Shown in pieces: positions 25,578-34,287 of a stretch of DNA of 64,000 bases; positions within the stretch are counted from its first letter, which is position 1; each line of letters starts with the position of its first letter. This DNA comes from Ascidiaceihabitans sp034111945 (GTDB lineage: Bacteria > Pseudomonadota > Alphaproteobacteria > Rhodobacterales > Rhodobacteraceae), in assembly GCA_047626725.1 (NCBI GenBank), contig JBLHSG010000006.1:1-64000 (forward strand), read 5' to 3'. Below the pieces are notes generated by a model that saw only the letters and a list, made by a program, of their open reading frames with translations, was not told the origin of the DNA and did no database searches. The position numbers were made by a program, and so were the translations under genes.

Positions 25578-26495
25578 ATGACCCCCATTTTCAAATTCGA
25601 AGGGATCTACACACCGCTCGTGACCCCATTTAACGACGATCACAGCGTGAATTTTGACGCCCTGTCAGACGTCATCGAAATGCTGATCGCGGCTGGTGTG
25701 CACGGAGTCATTTCTGGCGGATCAACTGGCGAAAATTACGCTCAGACGGCGACGGAACGCATGCAGATTGCCAAGTTCACGCACGATCAGGTCAAAGGCC
25801 GTGTCGCTGTGATTGTCGGCACCGGATCAATGCTGACCGCCGATTCAATCATGATGGCGACTGGCGCGCGCGAGATGGGCGCAGACGCAATTTTGCTGGC
25901 CACGCCGCCCTATTCCGTGCCGACCGAACGCGAAAACGCATTGAACGCGCTGGCCATTGATAAGGCCGCGAACCTGCCGGTGATGCTGTACAATTATCCC
26001 GGTCGGATGGGCGTGCACATGGGCGAAGAATTCCTTGATCGGGTGGGGCGGTCTCGTAACATTTGCGGGATCAAAGAAAGCTCGGGTGACATCAACCGCG
26101 TGCATCTTTTGGCGCGTGATTATCCGCATATCCAGATGTCGTGTGGCATGGACGATCAGGCGTTGGAATTCTTTGCATGGGGTGCGCGCAGTTGGGTGTG
26201 CGGCGGGTCAAATTTCCTGCCTGCTGAACACATCGCGCTGTACGAAACCTGTGTGATCAAGGGTGATTTCGCCAAAGGCCGTCGCATTATGTCGGCGATG
26301 ATGCCACTTATGCGTGTGTTGGAACAGGGCGGTAAATTTGTGCAATGCATCAAATACGGCGTCACGTTTCAGGGCATTGATACTGGCGCAATTCGCCCGC
26401 CGCTGAAGGCGCTGAACAAAGATGACAAACGCGGCCTCGAGCAGGTTATTCGCGTGTGCCAAACCACCATTTCCCAAATCATGAACGAGGGCTGA
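25578..26495 (+). CDS. DapA/N-acetylneuraminate-lyase superfamily aldolase or deaminase
   Basis: 305 residues, one TIM-barrel domain. The Schiff-base Lys166 is in CGIKESSGD, the catalytic Tyr140 in LYNYPGR, and the carboxylate-binding GGSTGE is at 47-52. Members include dihydrodipicolinate synthase, sugar-acid aldolases and the pyrroline-4-hydroxy-2-carboxylate deaminase of hydroxyproline breakdown. With an aldehyde dehydrogenase and an FAD amine/imino-acid oxidase in the same operon a catabolic role is likelier than lysine synthesis. The precise substrate is a 2-oxo acid or an imine of one. Confidence 0.88.
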   Translation: MTPIFKFEGIYTPLVTPFNDDHSVNFDALSDVIEMLIAAGVHGVISGGSTGENYAQTATERMQIAKFTHDQVKGRVAVIVGTGSMLTADSIMMATGAREMGADAILLATPPYSVPTERENALNALAIDKAANLPVMLYNYPGRMGVHMGEEFLDRVGRSRNICGIKESSGDINRVHLLARDYPHIQMSCGMDDQALEFFAWGARSWVCGGSNFLPAEHIALYETCVIKGDFAKGRRIMSAMMPLMRVLEQGGKFVQCIKYGVTFQGIDTGAIRPPLKALNKDDKRGLEQVIRVCQTTISQIMNEG

Positions 26496-26499
26496 GCCA

Positions 26500-27996
26500 A
26501 TGGATTTATTGACAAAAGAAGAATACCGCGCGCTCGCCGCCGACATGGATTTTGCCACAAACGCGTTTATCGATGGGGGGTATCGTGCGGCTGCATCGGG
26601 CAAAACATTCGAAACACTAAACCCTGCTACGGGCGAAAAACTGGCAGATGTTGCCGCCTGTGGTCCGGAGGATGTGGATTTTGCTGTGACCAAAGCACGC
26701 GAAGCGTTTCAAGATGGCCGCTGGTCGCGGATGCATCCGTCCGCACGCAAGGATATCCTGATCCGGTTTGCCAAATTGCTGACCCGCAACGCCCGTGAAT
26801 TGGCGGTGATGGAAAGCCTCGATAGTGGCAAAACCATCTTTGATTGCGAGACGGTCGACATCCCTGAAACCATCCAGTGCATCAAATGGCACGCCGAGGC
26901 GATCGATAAAATTTACGACCAAGTCGCCCCTGCATCAGACGATCACATCGCGATGGTCGTGCGTGAACCTGTGGGTGTTGTCGGCCTTGTGTTGCCATGG
27001 AATTTCCCTCTGCTGATGTTGGCATGGAAGATCGGACCGGCACTGGCATCGGGCTGTTGTGTCGTTTTAAAACCAGCCGAGGAAACATCGCTGACCGCCT
27101 TGCGCGTGGCCGAAATCGCCACCGAAGCAGGGGTGCCGCGCGGGGTTTTGAACGTGATCCCTGGCATGGGCGCGGACGTCGGCGAACCCATCGGGCGGCA
27201 CATGGATATCGACATGGTCAGCTTCACCGGATCAACCGAAACCGGCAAGCGGTTCTTGGGATACGCGGCAGAAAGCAACGCCAAAGAAATCGTGCTTGAG
27301 ATGGGCGGCAAAAACCCTGCCGTGGTCTTGGATGACGCCGAAAATCTGGACCGTGTCGCGCAGCACATCGTTAACGGTGCGTTCTGGAATATGGGCGAAA
27401 ATTGTTCCGCTGCATCGCGCCTGATCGTGCATAAAGACGTCAAAGACGCGCTGCTGAAACGCATTGACGCGCACATGAAACACTGGCCTTTGGGCGACCC
27501 GTTGGACCCCGAAACACGGCTGGGCGCATTGGTCAGCACGGCCCACACCGCCAAGGTCTGCAGCTATCTGGACAAGGCCGAAAACGTGCTGATCGGGGGC
27601 AAAGCAGACGGCGCATTTGTGCAGGCGACCGTGGTCGAAGTGCCGAGTAATGATCACGTCATGGCACGCGAGGAAATCTTTGGGCCCGTGTTGTCAGTGA
27701 TCACGGTTGGATCGTTCGACGAGGCAATCAGCGTGGCAAACGACACGTCATTCGGCCTTGCTGCGTCGTTGTTTACAGCCAATGCGAAACGCGCAATTCG
27801 CGGCGCGCGCATGCTGCGGGCGGGCACCGTGACGGTCAATTGTTACGGCGAAGGCGACATCACAACCCCCTTCGGTGGCTTTGGGCAATCGGGCTTTGGC
27901 GGGCGTGACAACGGGGTGCACGCGCACGACCAATACACGCAGTTGAAAACGATCTGGATTGATCTTTCTGACGACGATGACGAGGCCGTGGATTGA
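26500..27996 (+). CDS. Aldehyde dehydrogenase (PuuC-like, 498 aa)
   Basis: Full-length NAD(P) aldehyde dehydrogenase with catalytic Cys302 (MGENCSAASR), Glu267 (VLEMGGK), Asn168 (PWNFP) and Lys191. Overall it resembles gamma-glutamyl-aminobutyraldehyde dehydrogenases (PuuC), including the IKWHAEAIDKIY block. It should oxidise an amino- or oxo-aldehyde released by the partner enzymes. The stop overlaps the next gene's TTG start by four bases (TTGA at 27993-27996), so translation is coupled. The C-terminus ends in an acidic run (DDDDEAVD). Confidence 0.92.
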   Translation: MDLLTKEEYRALAADMDFATNAFIDGGYRAAASGKTFETLNPATGEKLADVAACGPEDVDFAVTKAREAFQDGRWSRMHPSARKDILIRFAKLLTRNARELAVMESLDSGKTIFDCETVDIPETIQCIKWHAEAIDKIYDQVAPASDDHIAMVVREPVGVVGLVLPWNFPLLMLAWKIGPALASGCCVVLKPAEETSLTALRVAEIATEAGVPRGVLNVIPGMGADVGEPIGRHMDIDMVSFTGSTETGKRFLGYAAESNAKEIVLEMGGKNPAVVLDDAENLDRVAQHIVNGAFWNMGENCSAASRLIVHKDVKDALLKRIDAHMKHWPLGDPLDPETRLGALVSTAHTAKVCSYLDKAENVLIGGKADGAFVQATVVEVPSNDHVMAREEIFGPVLSVITVGSFDEAISVANDTSFGLAASLFTANAKRAIRGARMLRAGTVTVNCYGEGDITTPFGGFGQSGFGGRDNGVHAHDQYTQLKTIWIDLSDDDDEAVD

Positions 27997-29327
27997 CCTA
28001 TACAGCCCGTCGCACACCTGTGCACCAAGGGCCTGCTGCGTGGGCAGACATCCTTGGGGCAGGCGCGCAGTACCCAAAACTAGAGGTGTCGATCACGGCT
28101 GATATCGTGGTTATTGGCGCCGGATTTGCAGGCCTGTCTGCGGCCTTGCGTGTGCAACAACTTGACCCGAACGCGTCGGTTATTGTGCTAGAGGCGGGCC
28201 GAATTGCCCAAGGGGCTGCGGGTCGAAATTCAGGATTTATGATCGACTTGCCACATGATCTTGCGTCCGAAGATTATGCAGGCGCAGGTGATGATCAGTT
28301 GTTAACGCGACTGAACAGGCAGGCGATTGAATTTGGCGATCAGGCGACAAAAATGTTCGAAATTTCACCCGACTATTTTGACAAATCCGGCAAGGTGAAT
28401 GGGGCCGCCAGCACAAAAGGCGACGCTCACAATCGCAGTTATCAGGCGCATCTGAACACGCTGGGCGAAACGGCTGAATGGCTTGATGCGCAGGCGATGC
28501 GCGATTTGACAGGGTCCGCGCACTATGTGTCTGGCCTGTTCACGCCCGGAACCGTGATGCTGCAACCCGCAGGATATATTCGCGGGTTGGCGGCGGGAAT
28601 CGCACAAACGGCAAAGATTTTTGAAAACAGCGCGGCGTTGTCGTTCGAGCGGATTAGTCAAAGCTGGTTGGTTAAAACAGCCCATGGTCAGGTTAACGCA
28701 GGCAAAGTGATTTTGGCCGTGAATGGTCATTTAGAAAGCTTTGGCATCGCCAAGGGGCGGCTGATGCAGCTGTTTCTTTTTGCCTCGATGACGTCGGAAT
28801 TAGATGCGCAGACCCGCGCGCGCCTTGGCGGGGCCGAACGCTGGGGGGTGACGCCGTCTGACCCGATGGGGACAACGATGCGGCGTATTGATACGGGCCA
28901 AGGGGGGCATCGGATTGTCACGCGCACCTGCGCCAGTTTGCGCCCGAATATGCAGGCAAGTACTGGTGATGTTGCGCGCGCGGCCGCCGTGCAACGCAAG
29001 AAATTTGCAGCACGGTTTCCGCAATTGGCAGGGATCAAAATGCAGTACGAATGGGCGGGGCATTTATGCCTGTCGCTGAACGGTGTAGCGATTGCGGGTG
29101 CCATTGATGACGGGGTGTACAGCGCGTGTGTGCAGAACGGGTTGGGCACGGCGCGCGGGACTTTGACCGGGATTGCAGCGGCTGAAACTGCACTGGATCA
29201 CGTCTCAGAAATTACGCGGTTTTTCACAGCACAGGCGAAACCGAAAAAACTACCACCGCAGCCCTTTGCCTCTATCGGGGCGAATGCGTATTTGCGGTGG
29301 AAAGAGTGGCGCGCGGGCGCAGAATAA
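27993..29327 (+). CDS. FAD-dependent amine/amino-acid oxidase (DAO family, PuuB-like)
   Basis: 444 residues. It starts at TTG 27993, overlapping the previous stop. The dinucleotide fold is at about 38-60 (VVIGAGFAGLSAALRVQQ), ending in the Glu of VLEAG that binds ribose. GRNSGFM follows, a hallmark of the gamma-glutamylputrescine-oxidase-like branch of the DAO family. It oxidises a C-N bond to an imine, which hydrolyses to an aldehyde or oxo acid. That matches the aldehyde dehydrogenase encoded just before. No glutamylpolyamine synthetase is nearby, so the substrate need not be a polyamine; an imino acid or N-methyl amino acid is possible. Confidence 0.89.
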   Translation: MTYTARRTPVHQGPAAWADILGAGAQYPKLEVSITADIVVIGAGFAGLSAALRVQQLDPNASVIVLEAGRIAQGAAGRNSGFMIDLPHDLASEDYAGAGDDQLLTRLNRQAIEFGDQATKMFEISPDYFDKSGKVNGAASTKGDAHNRSYQAHLNTLGETAEWLDAQAMRDLTGSAHYVSGLFTPGTVMLQPAGYIRGLAAGIAQTAKIFENSAALSFERISQSWLVKTAHGQVNAGKVILAVNGHLESFGIAKGRLMQLFLFASMTSELDAQTRARLGGAERWGVTPSDPMGTTMRRIDTGQGGHRIVTRTCASLRPNMQASTGDVARAAAVQRKKFAARFPQLAGIKMQYEWAGHLCLSLNGVAIAGAIDDGVYSACVQNGLGTARGTLTGIAAAETALDHVSEITRFFTAQAKPKKLPPQPFASIGANAYLRWKEWRAGAE

Positions 29328-29344
29328 CGCCACTCAAACCGGTG

Positions 29345-30907
29345 TTAGTAGGATTGGTTCAATTCATCTGCCGCCGGAATTTCGGCCTCGCGCCGTGCGA
29401 TATAGGCTAATAATTCTTCGTTCTTTGCCTGATCCAGTTTGGGTTCTTGGTACTCTGACAACAGCTTGCGGGCGTGGATCAATGCGCGTTCTGTGATTTC
29501 GACGCTGCCTTCGGCTTGCCATTGTTCGATGGAATTGTTGTCGAACATTTCTGGCATGAAATAGGCGGATTGAAAGTTGTCTTGAGTGTGCTGATGGCCC
29601 AGATAATGGCCGCCCGGGCCGATGTCTGAAACGGCTGAAAATGCCTCGTCAAAGTCGTTCCAATTCGGGCCTTCTGCCATGCGGTACGCCATCGCACATT
29701 GTTCGGCGTCAACGATAAATTTGGCAATAGAACAGTGCATTCCCGCCTCGTTCCAACCCGCAGAATGCCAGATGTAATTTGCGCCTGCATGCATGACGGC
29801 GGACAGTGTGGTCGCGCTTTCGTACCCTGCTTGAGCATCGAACGTTTTGGCCCCGCCCAGTGTGTTTGAAGTGCGCCAGGGCACGTCGTAAAACCGCGCC
29901 ATTTGACCGATCATAAAGTTCATCAACGAGATCTCTGGTGTGCCTGCCATTGGCGCGCCGGATTTCATCGAAACGGTCGACAAATAGTGGCCGTAAATTG
30001 CGGGGGCGCCACGGCGGATGACTTGGGTGTAGGCCAGCGCGCTTAAGGCTTCGGCGTTCAATTGCGCCACTGAAACCGCGACCGATGCGGGGGTGTTCGC
30101 GCCGCCCAACACAAACGGCGAACACAAAACCGGCTGGTTGCGTTTGCACAACGCGCGCATCGCACCCAGCATCGTTTCGTCCCACACCAGCGGTGAATTT
30201 CCGTTGCAGTTGCCGGTGGTTACGGGGTGCGTTTCCATGAATTCTTCACCGAACAGAATGGCGCACATGTCTAGCATGTCTTCGGTGTTTTTGGGGCTGG
30301 TGGTCATGCCCATAAACGTCTTGTCGGAATGTTTCATCGACGAATACGTAATGCGCAAATGGCGTTGCGAAATCGGATGATCATAGGGTTCAACGATGTG
30401 GTGCGCGGATGAATGCAGCGATGGCATCATGTGCGCAAGTTTGTGAAACATCGCCAAATCGGCCATCATCGGGTTGCGCCGCACATCATCAAGATCACGC
30501 AAATAGGGCGCGCCTGTCATCGGCACAAAGATGGAATTGCGCCCGCCCAAGGCCACATTTTTTTGCGGATCGCGGGCATGATAGGTGAACGAGGTCGGGA
30601 TTGTCGAAATCAAATCACGCACCAGCGCGCGGTCCAGATAGACGGTTTCGCCCACAACTTTGGCCCCGGCAGCGCGCCAATCAGCAAGGGCGATTTCGTC
30701 GCGAAACACCACGCCGACGTTTTCCAGAATATCCATCGATGCCGCATCAATCCGCTCGACTTGTGATCCATCCATGACCTCGCAAACCGGTAATTTGTTG
30801 AACAGGCCGGGCAACATTGCCGTGTCGGTTACGCTGCGCAGGGCGCGTCGGTTTGCGCGGCCACCCTGGCGGGACAAGCGGTTCGGTTTTGGGCTGGTGT
30901 CTGGCAT
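29345..30907 (-). CDS. MttB-superfamily methyltransferase without pyrrolysine (520 aa)
   Basis: The ATG at 30907 (MPDTSPKPNRLS) has AAGGA upstream; the open frame back to 31270 crosses the divergent gene and is not coding. Sequence throughout matches COG5598 trimethylamine methyltransferase-like proteins, e.g. GCNGNSP-type, PAIYGHYLSTVSMKSGAP and LGGAKTFDAQAGYESATT segments. Archaeal MttB needs an in-frame amber codon for pyrrolysine; none exists here, so it belongs to the non-pyrrolysine branch, whose characterised members demethylate glycine betaine or related quaternary amines onto a corrinoid protein. No corrinoid protein is in the window. It is divergent from the PLP-enzyme gene. Confidence 0.88.
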   Translation of the reverse strand: MPDTSPKPNRLSRQGGRANRRALRSVTDTAMLPGLFNKLPVCEVMDGSQVERIDAASMDILENVGVVFRDEIALADWRAAGAKVVGETVYLDRALVRDLISTIPTSFTYHARDPQKNVALGGRNSIFVPMTGAPYLRDLDDVRRNPMMADLAMFHKLAHMMPSLHSSAHHIVEPYDHPISQRHLRITYSSMKHSDKTFMGMTTSPKNTEDMLDMCAILFGEEFMETHPVTTGNCNGNSPLVWDETMLGAMRALCKRNQPVLCSPFVLGGANTPASVAVSVAQLNAEALSALAYTQVIRRGAPAIYGHYLSTVSMKSGAPMAGTPEISLMNFMIGQMARFYDVPWRTSNTLGGAKTFDAQAGYESATTLSAVMHAGANYIWHSAGWNEAGMHCSIAKFIVDAEQCAMAYRMAEGPNWNDFDEAFSAVSDIGPGGHYLGHQHTQDNFQSAYFMPEMFDNNSIEQWQAEGSVEITERALIHARKLLSEYQEPKLDQAKNEELLAYIARREAEIPAADELNQSY

Positions 30908-31013
30908 TTTGGGCGTTCCTTGATGTTGGACCAAGCCTGCCATATCGGGGCCCCCCGAAACTGTCGTAATGCGAACGATGATGACGTATTTGACCTTTTG
31001 AACCGGTATTCTT

Positions 31014-32081
31014 GTGCTTGACGAAACGCGCAAATCCGTCTTTCTGGATCGCATGAATATTTTGATGAACACCCCGCGCCGCGCCATGACTGGCCTAGAT
31101 GATGCCCCCTTGCCCAGCACTGATGATGCGACTGTTGCGGCCTTGATTTCGAAATGTCCGCATGCAGGCACAACGCCCCTGACATCGCTGGATGTTTTGG
31201 CCGCTGATGTTGGCGTTGCCGCGGTCTGGATCAAAGATGAACGCGCGCGCATGGGGTTGGGCAGTTTCAAAGCATTGGGCGCGGCCTATGTGATCGCGCA
31301 TGATGCGGCGAACGGGTCTGTTGCAGGGCGCACATATGTGACGGCAAGTGCGGGAAATCACGGCATGTCTGTGGCCGCTGGGGCCGCTGCATTTGGTGCG
31401 CGTTCGGTGGTGTACATCGCACAAACCGTCCCCGAAAGCTTTGCTGCGCGCCTGCGTGATATCGGGGCAGAGGTGCGCCGCAAAGGTGATATTTACGAAC
31501 AAAGCATGGCCGCCGCCGCACAGGCTGCTGACGATAATGGCTGGGATTTATTGTCCGACAGTTCGTGGCCCGGGTATTTTGATCGCCCGCACCGCCTGAT
31601 GGAAGGGTACCTGATGTTGATGCGCGAGGCGATCACGCAAGTGCCCGACGTGCCGACCCATATTATGTTGCAAGCTGGTGTTGGTGGCTTGGCGGGTGCC
31701 TGTGCGGCATTGGCGCGCAAAACATGGGGTGATGTGCCAAAAATCGTTGTGGTCGAACCCGAATTTGCACCTGCGATAATAGATTCAATCGCGGCAGGCA
31801 GGGCGGTGGTTAGCACAGGTCCCGTGTCCGATATGGGCCGTCTGGATTGCAAAGAACCATCCCTGATTGCGCTCAAGGGTTTGGCGCGTGACGCCGATGC
31901 TTTTGTCACAATTTCCGAGGCCGAAGGGGCTGCTGGCGCACAAGCCGTGGCGGATTATGGTATGCCGTCGTCTGCATCAGGTGCAGCTGGAATTGCCGCG
32001 CTATTGGCGGCCAGCGGATCGGACCTTGGGTTGGATGACAGATCAAAGGTGTTGTGCATCCTGTCCGAAGAACCAGCATGA
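31014..32081 (+). CDS. Fold-type II PLP enzyme, diaminopropionate-ammonia-lyase/threonine-dehydratase-like
   Basis: About 355 residues from the GTG at 31014; ATG codons at 31053 and 31065 are alternatives and none has a strong ribosome site. The PLP Schiff-base Lys is in GLGSFKALGAAY (Lys86), followed by TASAGNHGMSVAAGAAAFGA, which cradles the phosphate, and the glycine loop LQAGVGGLAGA. The SFKALG context and overall order are nearest to 2,3-diaminopropionate ammonia-lyase, which removes ammonia from a diamino or beta-substituted amino acid. The stop overlaps the next start (ATGA). Divergent from the MttB-like gene with a 106-base gap. Confidence 0.85.
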   Translation: MLDETRKSVFLDRMNILMNTPRRAMTGLDDAPLPSTDDATVAALISKCPHAGTTPLTSLDVLAADVGVAAVWIKDERARMGLGSFKALGAAYVIAHDAANGSVAGRTYVTASAGNHGMSVAAGAAAFGARSVVYIAQTVPESFAARLRDIGAEVRRKGDIYEQSMAAAAQAADDNGWDLLSDSSWPGYFDRPHRLMEGYLMLMREAITQVPDVPTHIMLQAGVGGLAGACAALARKTWGDVPKIVVVEPEFAPAIIDSIAAGRAVVSTGPVSDMGRLDCKEPSLIALKGLARDADAFVTISEAEGAAGAQAVADYGMPSSASGAAGIAALLAASGSDLGLDDRSKVLCILSEEPA

Positions 32082-32809
32082 GCGTTTATTCATACGAATT
32101 GACCCCCGATGGCCCGCCGCCGCTGGGTTTGATCGCGCTGCAAACGGACGAAACCATCGAACGTGACATGCAGCGGATGTTGCCGGGCGTGCCGCTGTAT
32201 GTGACGCGCGTGCCCAGCGGGGCCGAGGTTACGTCCGAAACGTTGCAACAAATGGCTGGGCAAATCACCGGCGCGGCCAGTCTGCTGCCCCAAGCGCAGG
32301 ATTTTGGCGTGATCGGCTATGGCTGCACATCTGGTACGGCGCAAATCGGGCCGGATCAAATTGCGCATCTGGTGAGGGACGGCGCGACAACTGCCAATGT
32401 TAGTGAACCGGTCAGCGCGTTGCAAGCGGCCTGCGCGCATTTGGGCATCAAACGTCTGGCGTTTTTGTCGCCCTACATCGAAGACGTATCGGGGAAATTG
32501 CGCGATGTATTGGCAAAAGGCGGCGTGCAAACCCCGGTTTTTGGCAGTTTTGCCGAAGCGGTCGAGGCCAACGTTGTGCGCATTAGTGGCCCGTCGATTA
32601 TTGCGGCGGCCACGGATTTGTGCAAATCGGCCGACGTCGACGCGTTGTTTTTATCTTGCACGAACCTGCGCACGCTTGATGTGATTGACCCGCTGGAACA
32701 GGCGATTGGCTTGCCGGTTCTTAGTTCGAATCAAGTGCTTGCCTGGCACATGGCACGCCTTGGTGCCGTCACAGCCAAAGGGCCGGGGCGTCTGTTTACC
32801 CCAGCCTAA
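32078..32809 (+). CDS. Asp/Glu racemase-superfamily isomerase (maleate-isomerase-like)
   Basis: The start is the ATG at 32078, overlapping the previous stop by four bases. 243 residues in two similar halves. Both catalytic cysteines of the racemase/maleate isomerase group are present: Cys83 (GYGCTSGTA) and Cys194 (LFLSCTNLR). Arylmalonate decarboxylases have only one, so a racemase or cis-trans isomerase is likelier. Paired with an ammonia-lyase gene it may supply or consume an unsaturated or D-configured acid. Substrate unknown. Confidence 0.87.
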   Translation: MSVYSYELTPDGPPPLGLIALQTDETIERDMQRMLPGVPLYVTRVPSGAEVTSETLQQMAGQITGAASLLPQAQDFGVIGYGCTSGTAQIGPDQIAHLVRDGATTANVSEPVSALQAACAHLGIKRLAFLSPYIEDVSGKLRDVLAKGGVQTPVFGSFAEAVEANVVRISGPSIIAAATDLCKSADVDALFLSCTNLRTLDVIDPLEQAIGLPVLSSNQVLAWHMARLGAVTAKGPGRLFTPA

Positions 32810-32818
32810 GCTGTTTGT

Positions 32819-32977
32819 TTACCAAGCCGTGTTCAGCATGATTGCGCGCGCGACGTCGATGCGTTTCATGCCGCGATCTTGCATTTCTTTATCGCTAAGG
32901 GCATGGATTTCCATCGCTTTTGCGGTGGTTGATGTTGTATCGAATTTTGATACCAGACGAGAGAACAAACGGGACAT
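32819..32977 (-). CDS. DUF1127 small protein (52 aa)
   Basis: A short frame from the ATG at 32977 gives MSRLFSRLVSKFDTTSTTAK and, nearer the end, the DUF1127 core LSDKEMQDRGMKRIDVARAI. These small basic proteins are common in alphaproteobacteria, often as several copies, and have been linked to phosphate and carbon control and to RNA turnover. AGG lies before the ATG. It converges with the isomerase gene (nine bases between stops) and its promoter lies between it and tRNA-Gly. Too short for standard length cut-offs. Confidence 0.87.
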   Translation of the reverse strand: MSRLFSRLVSKFDTTSTTAKAMEIHALSDKEMQDRGMKRIDVARAIMLNTAW

Positions 32978-33178
32978 ATTAACCTACTGTGATTTTGTTG
33001 CGTTGACTGGCACCTAATACTGCACCGCAGCAATTGGTAGCGCCCGTTGCACAAACCCGTATTGCACAAGGCGCATGGCGCGCAGATTTAACAGCGCGCC
33101 AAATCACACATTCCGGTCTTGACCCTTTGGGGGCTTTGACGTAATTCAGCCACAGGTTTTACGAACGATACCTACGGC

Positions 33179-33253
33179 GCGGGCGTTGTGTAATGGTTAA
33201 GACCTCAGTTTTCCAAACTGAAGATGAGGGTTCGATTCCCTCCGCCCGCTCCA
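33179..33253 (+). tRNA. tRNA-Gly (anticodon UCC)
   Basis: A 75-base cloverleaf with a seven-pair acceptor stem (GCGGGCG with CGCCCGC), discriminator T, and encoded CCA. The anticodon loop is TTTCCAA with stem TCAGT/ACTGA, so the anticodon is TCC, reading GGA (and GGG) Gly codons. The T loop GGTTCGATTCC is standard. Resembles the E. coli glyT gene throughout. No integrase or duplicated attachment half is seen beside it. Confidence 0.96.
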
Positions 33254-33269
33254 AATTAACCCAATCAGA

Positions 33270-34007
33270 TCAAAGCAACGAAATCTGCGATCTTGCGGAT
33301 TCGATATCGCGTTCCAACTGACCTGTCGCGCTAAGGTGCCAGTCCAAACCCGTCTGACCCTGAGATGCGGCATCTTGCAAATGCTTGGTCGCTTGTTTGG
33401 CTTTGCTTTCGCTGAGCATCAGGGCTTGGGCCAATTCTGCGCGGTCATTTTTGATCGTTTGAACGTGGGCATTGTACGCGGCAGGGGTGATGTGCCCGGC
33501 GTCGCGTTGGCGGCGCAAATCGGCCAATTCGATTTCCTGGCTGGCCAGTGTTTCGCGTAGGCTGATCATGATGTTATCGACCTGATCGTTGGTGCGGCGA
33601 ATGTTGCGGGTCAGGGCATTTGCTGACACCAAACCGACGCGGCGCGACGCATCGCGTTTGCCTGCTTTGTTGCCGATCACGCCACTGACAACACCGCCTG
33701 CGGCCGCACTTGCCAAACATTGGCCGGGATTGCTGGTGCTCAACAGCACCATGCCACAGCCAACAGCCACACCCATCGCGGCGTTTTTGGCGGTTGATGT
33801 GCGCACGACGTCTTGCATCATGCGATCCAAGGTCGCAGCCTGCTGGGTCAATTCCGCGGTGTGCGTGCTGGCCGCTTGGGGCGCATTGCTGGGTTCTGTG
33901 TGAAACGCGGCACCTGCACCTGCATTTGTTTTCGTGACGGGGGAATAGCCGCACCCGGCAACACCAAGAGCAAGGGTAAGAGGCACAAGGATATATGATT
34001 TCAACAT
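33270..34007 (-). CDS. Lipoprotein of unknown function with coiled-coil (245 aa)
   Basis: The ATG at 34007 (MLKSYILVPLTLALG) has GGAAG upstream; the longer frame to 34289 is not supported. A lipobox LGVAGC gives lipidation at Cys19. Then comes a glycine-rich helical stretch (VSGVIGNKAGKRDASRRVG), like glycine-zipper membrane segments, and a long charged coiled coil (about 145-245) with repeated Gln, Asp, Arg and Ala. Probably an outer-membrane-attached envelope protein. No specific family recognised. It begins next to tRNA-Gly's 3' side and is divergent from the ABC exporter. Confidence 0.82.
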   Translation of the reverse strand: MLKSYILVPLTLALGVAGCGYSPVTKTNAGAGAAFHTEPSNAPQAASTHTAELTQQAATLDRMMQDVVRTSTAKNAAMGVAVGCGMVLLSTSNPGQCLASAAAGGVVSGVIGNKAGKRDASRRVGLVSANALTRNIRRTNDQVDNIMISLRETLASQEIELADLRRQRDAGHITPAAYNAHVQTIKNDRAELAQALMLSESKAKQATKHLQDAASQGQTGLDWHLSATGQLERDIESARSQISLL

Positions 34008-34065
34008 GGTAACTTCCAAACAATAGGGGGTGCGCGGCACCGGATTGCCGAATGTAGACAAAAAC

Positions 34066-34118
34066 AATGTGTTCACATTTGGGCGATTGGACGAAAATTC
34101 GAAACGATTCAAATTTTC
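34066..34118. promoter_or_regulatory. Two operator-like palindromes between lipoprotein and ABC exporter genes
   Basis: AATGTG-TT-CACATT (34066-34079) is perfect. GAAAATTCGAA-ACGA-TTCAAATTTTC (34093-34118) matches at 10 of 11 positions. Both are within 111 bases upstream of the lipoprotein start (34007) and about 170-220 bases before the exporter start (34288). Confidence 0.45.
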
Positions 34119-34287
34119 TAAAATTACGGGAATATCCACGCAGGGCACACGCAAACCCATACAAAACACGAAAGGATGATCGTGCATGCGGCAACTGTCC
34201 GCTTGACCTAGTTGCATGTGCGTATCAGAACAGCGCGATACGTCATCAGGCCCTCGAATGTGGGGCAACCAACCCTCAGGAGTGTGC

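Noticed and set aside
29345..30907. Pyrrolysine-containing trimethylamine methyltransferase
   Set aside because: The frame has no internal TAG and no pyrrolysine synthesis genes are in the window.
30908..31270. N-terminal extension of the methyltransferase to 641 residues
   Set aside because: It would overlap the divergent PLP-enzyme gene, and the ribosome site and family start support 30907.
33179..33253. tRNA-Gly as an integration site for a mobile island
   Set aside because: No integrase, transposase or repeated tRNA 3' end was seen on either side.
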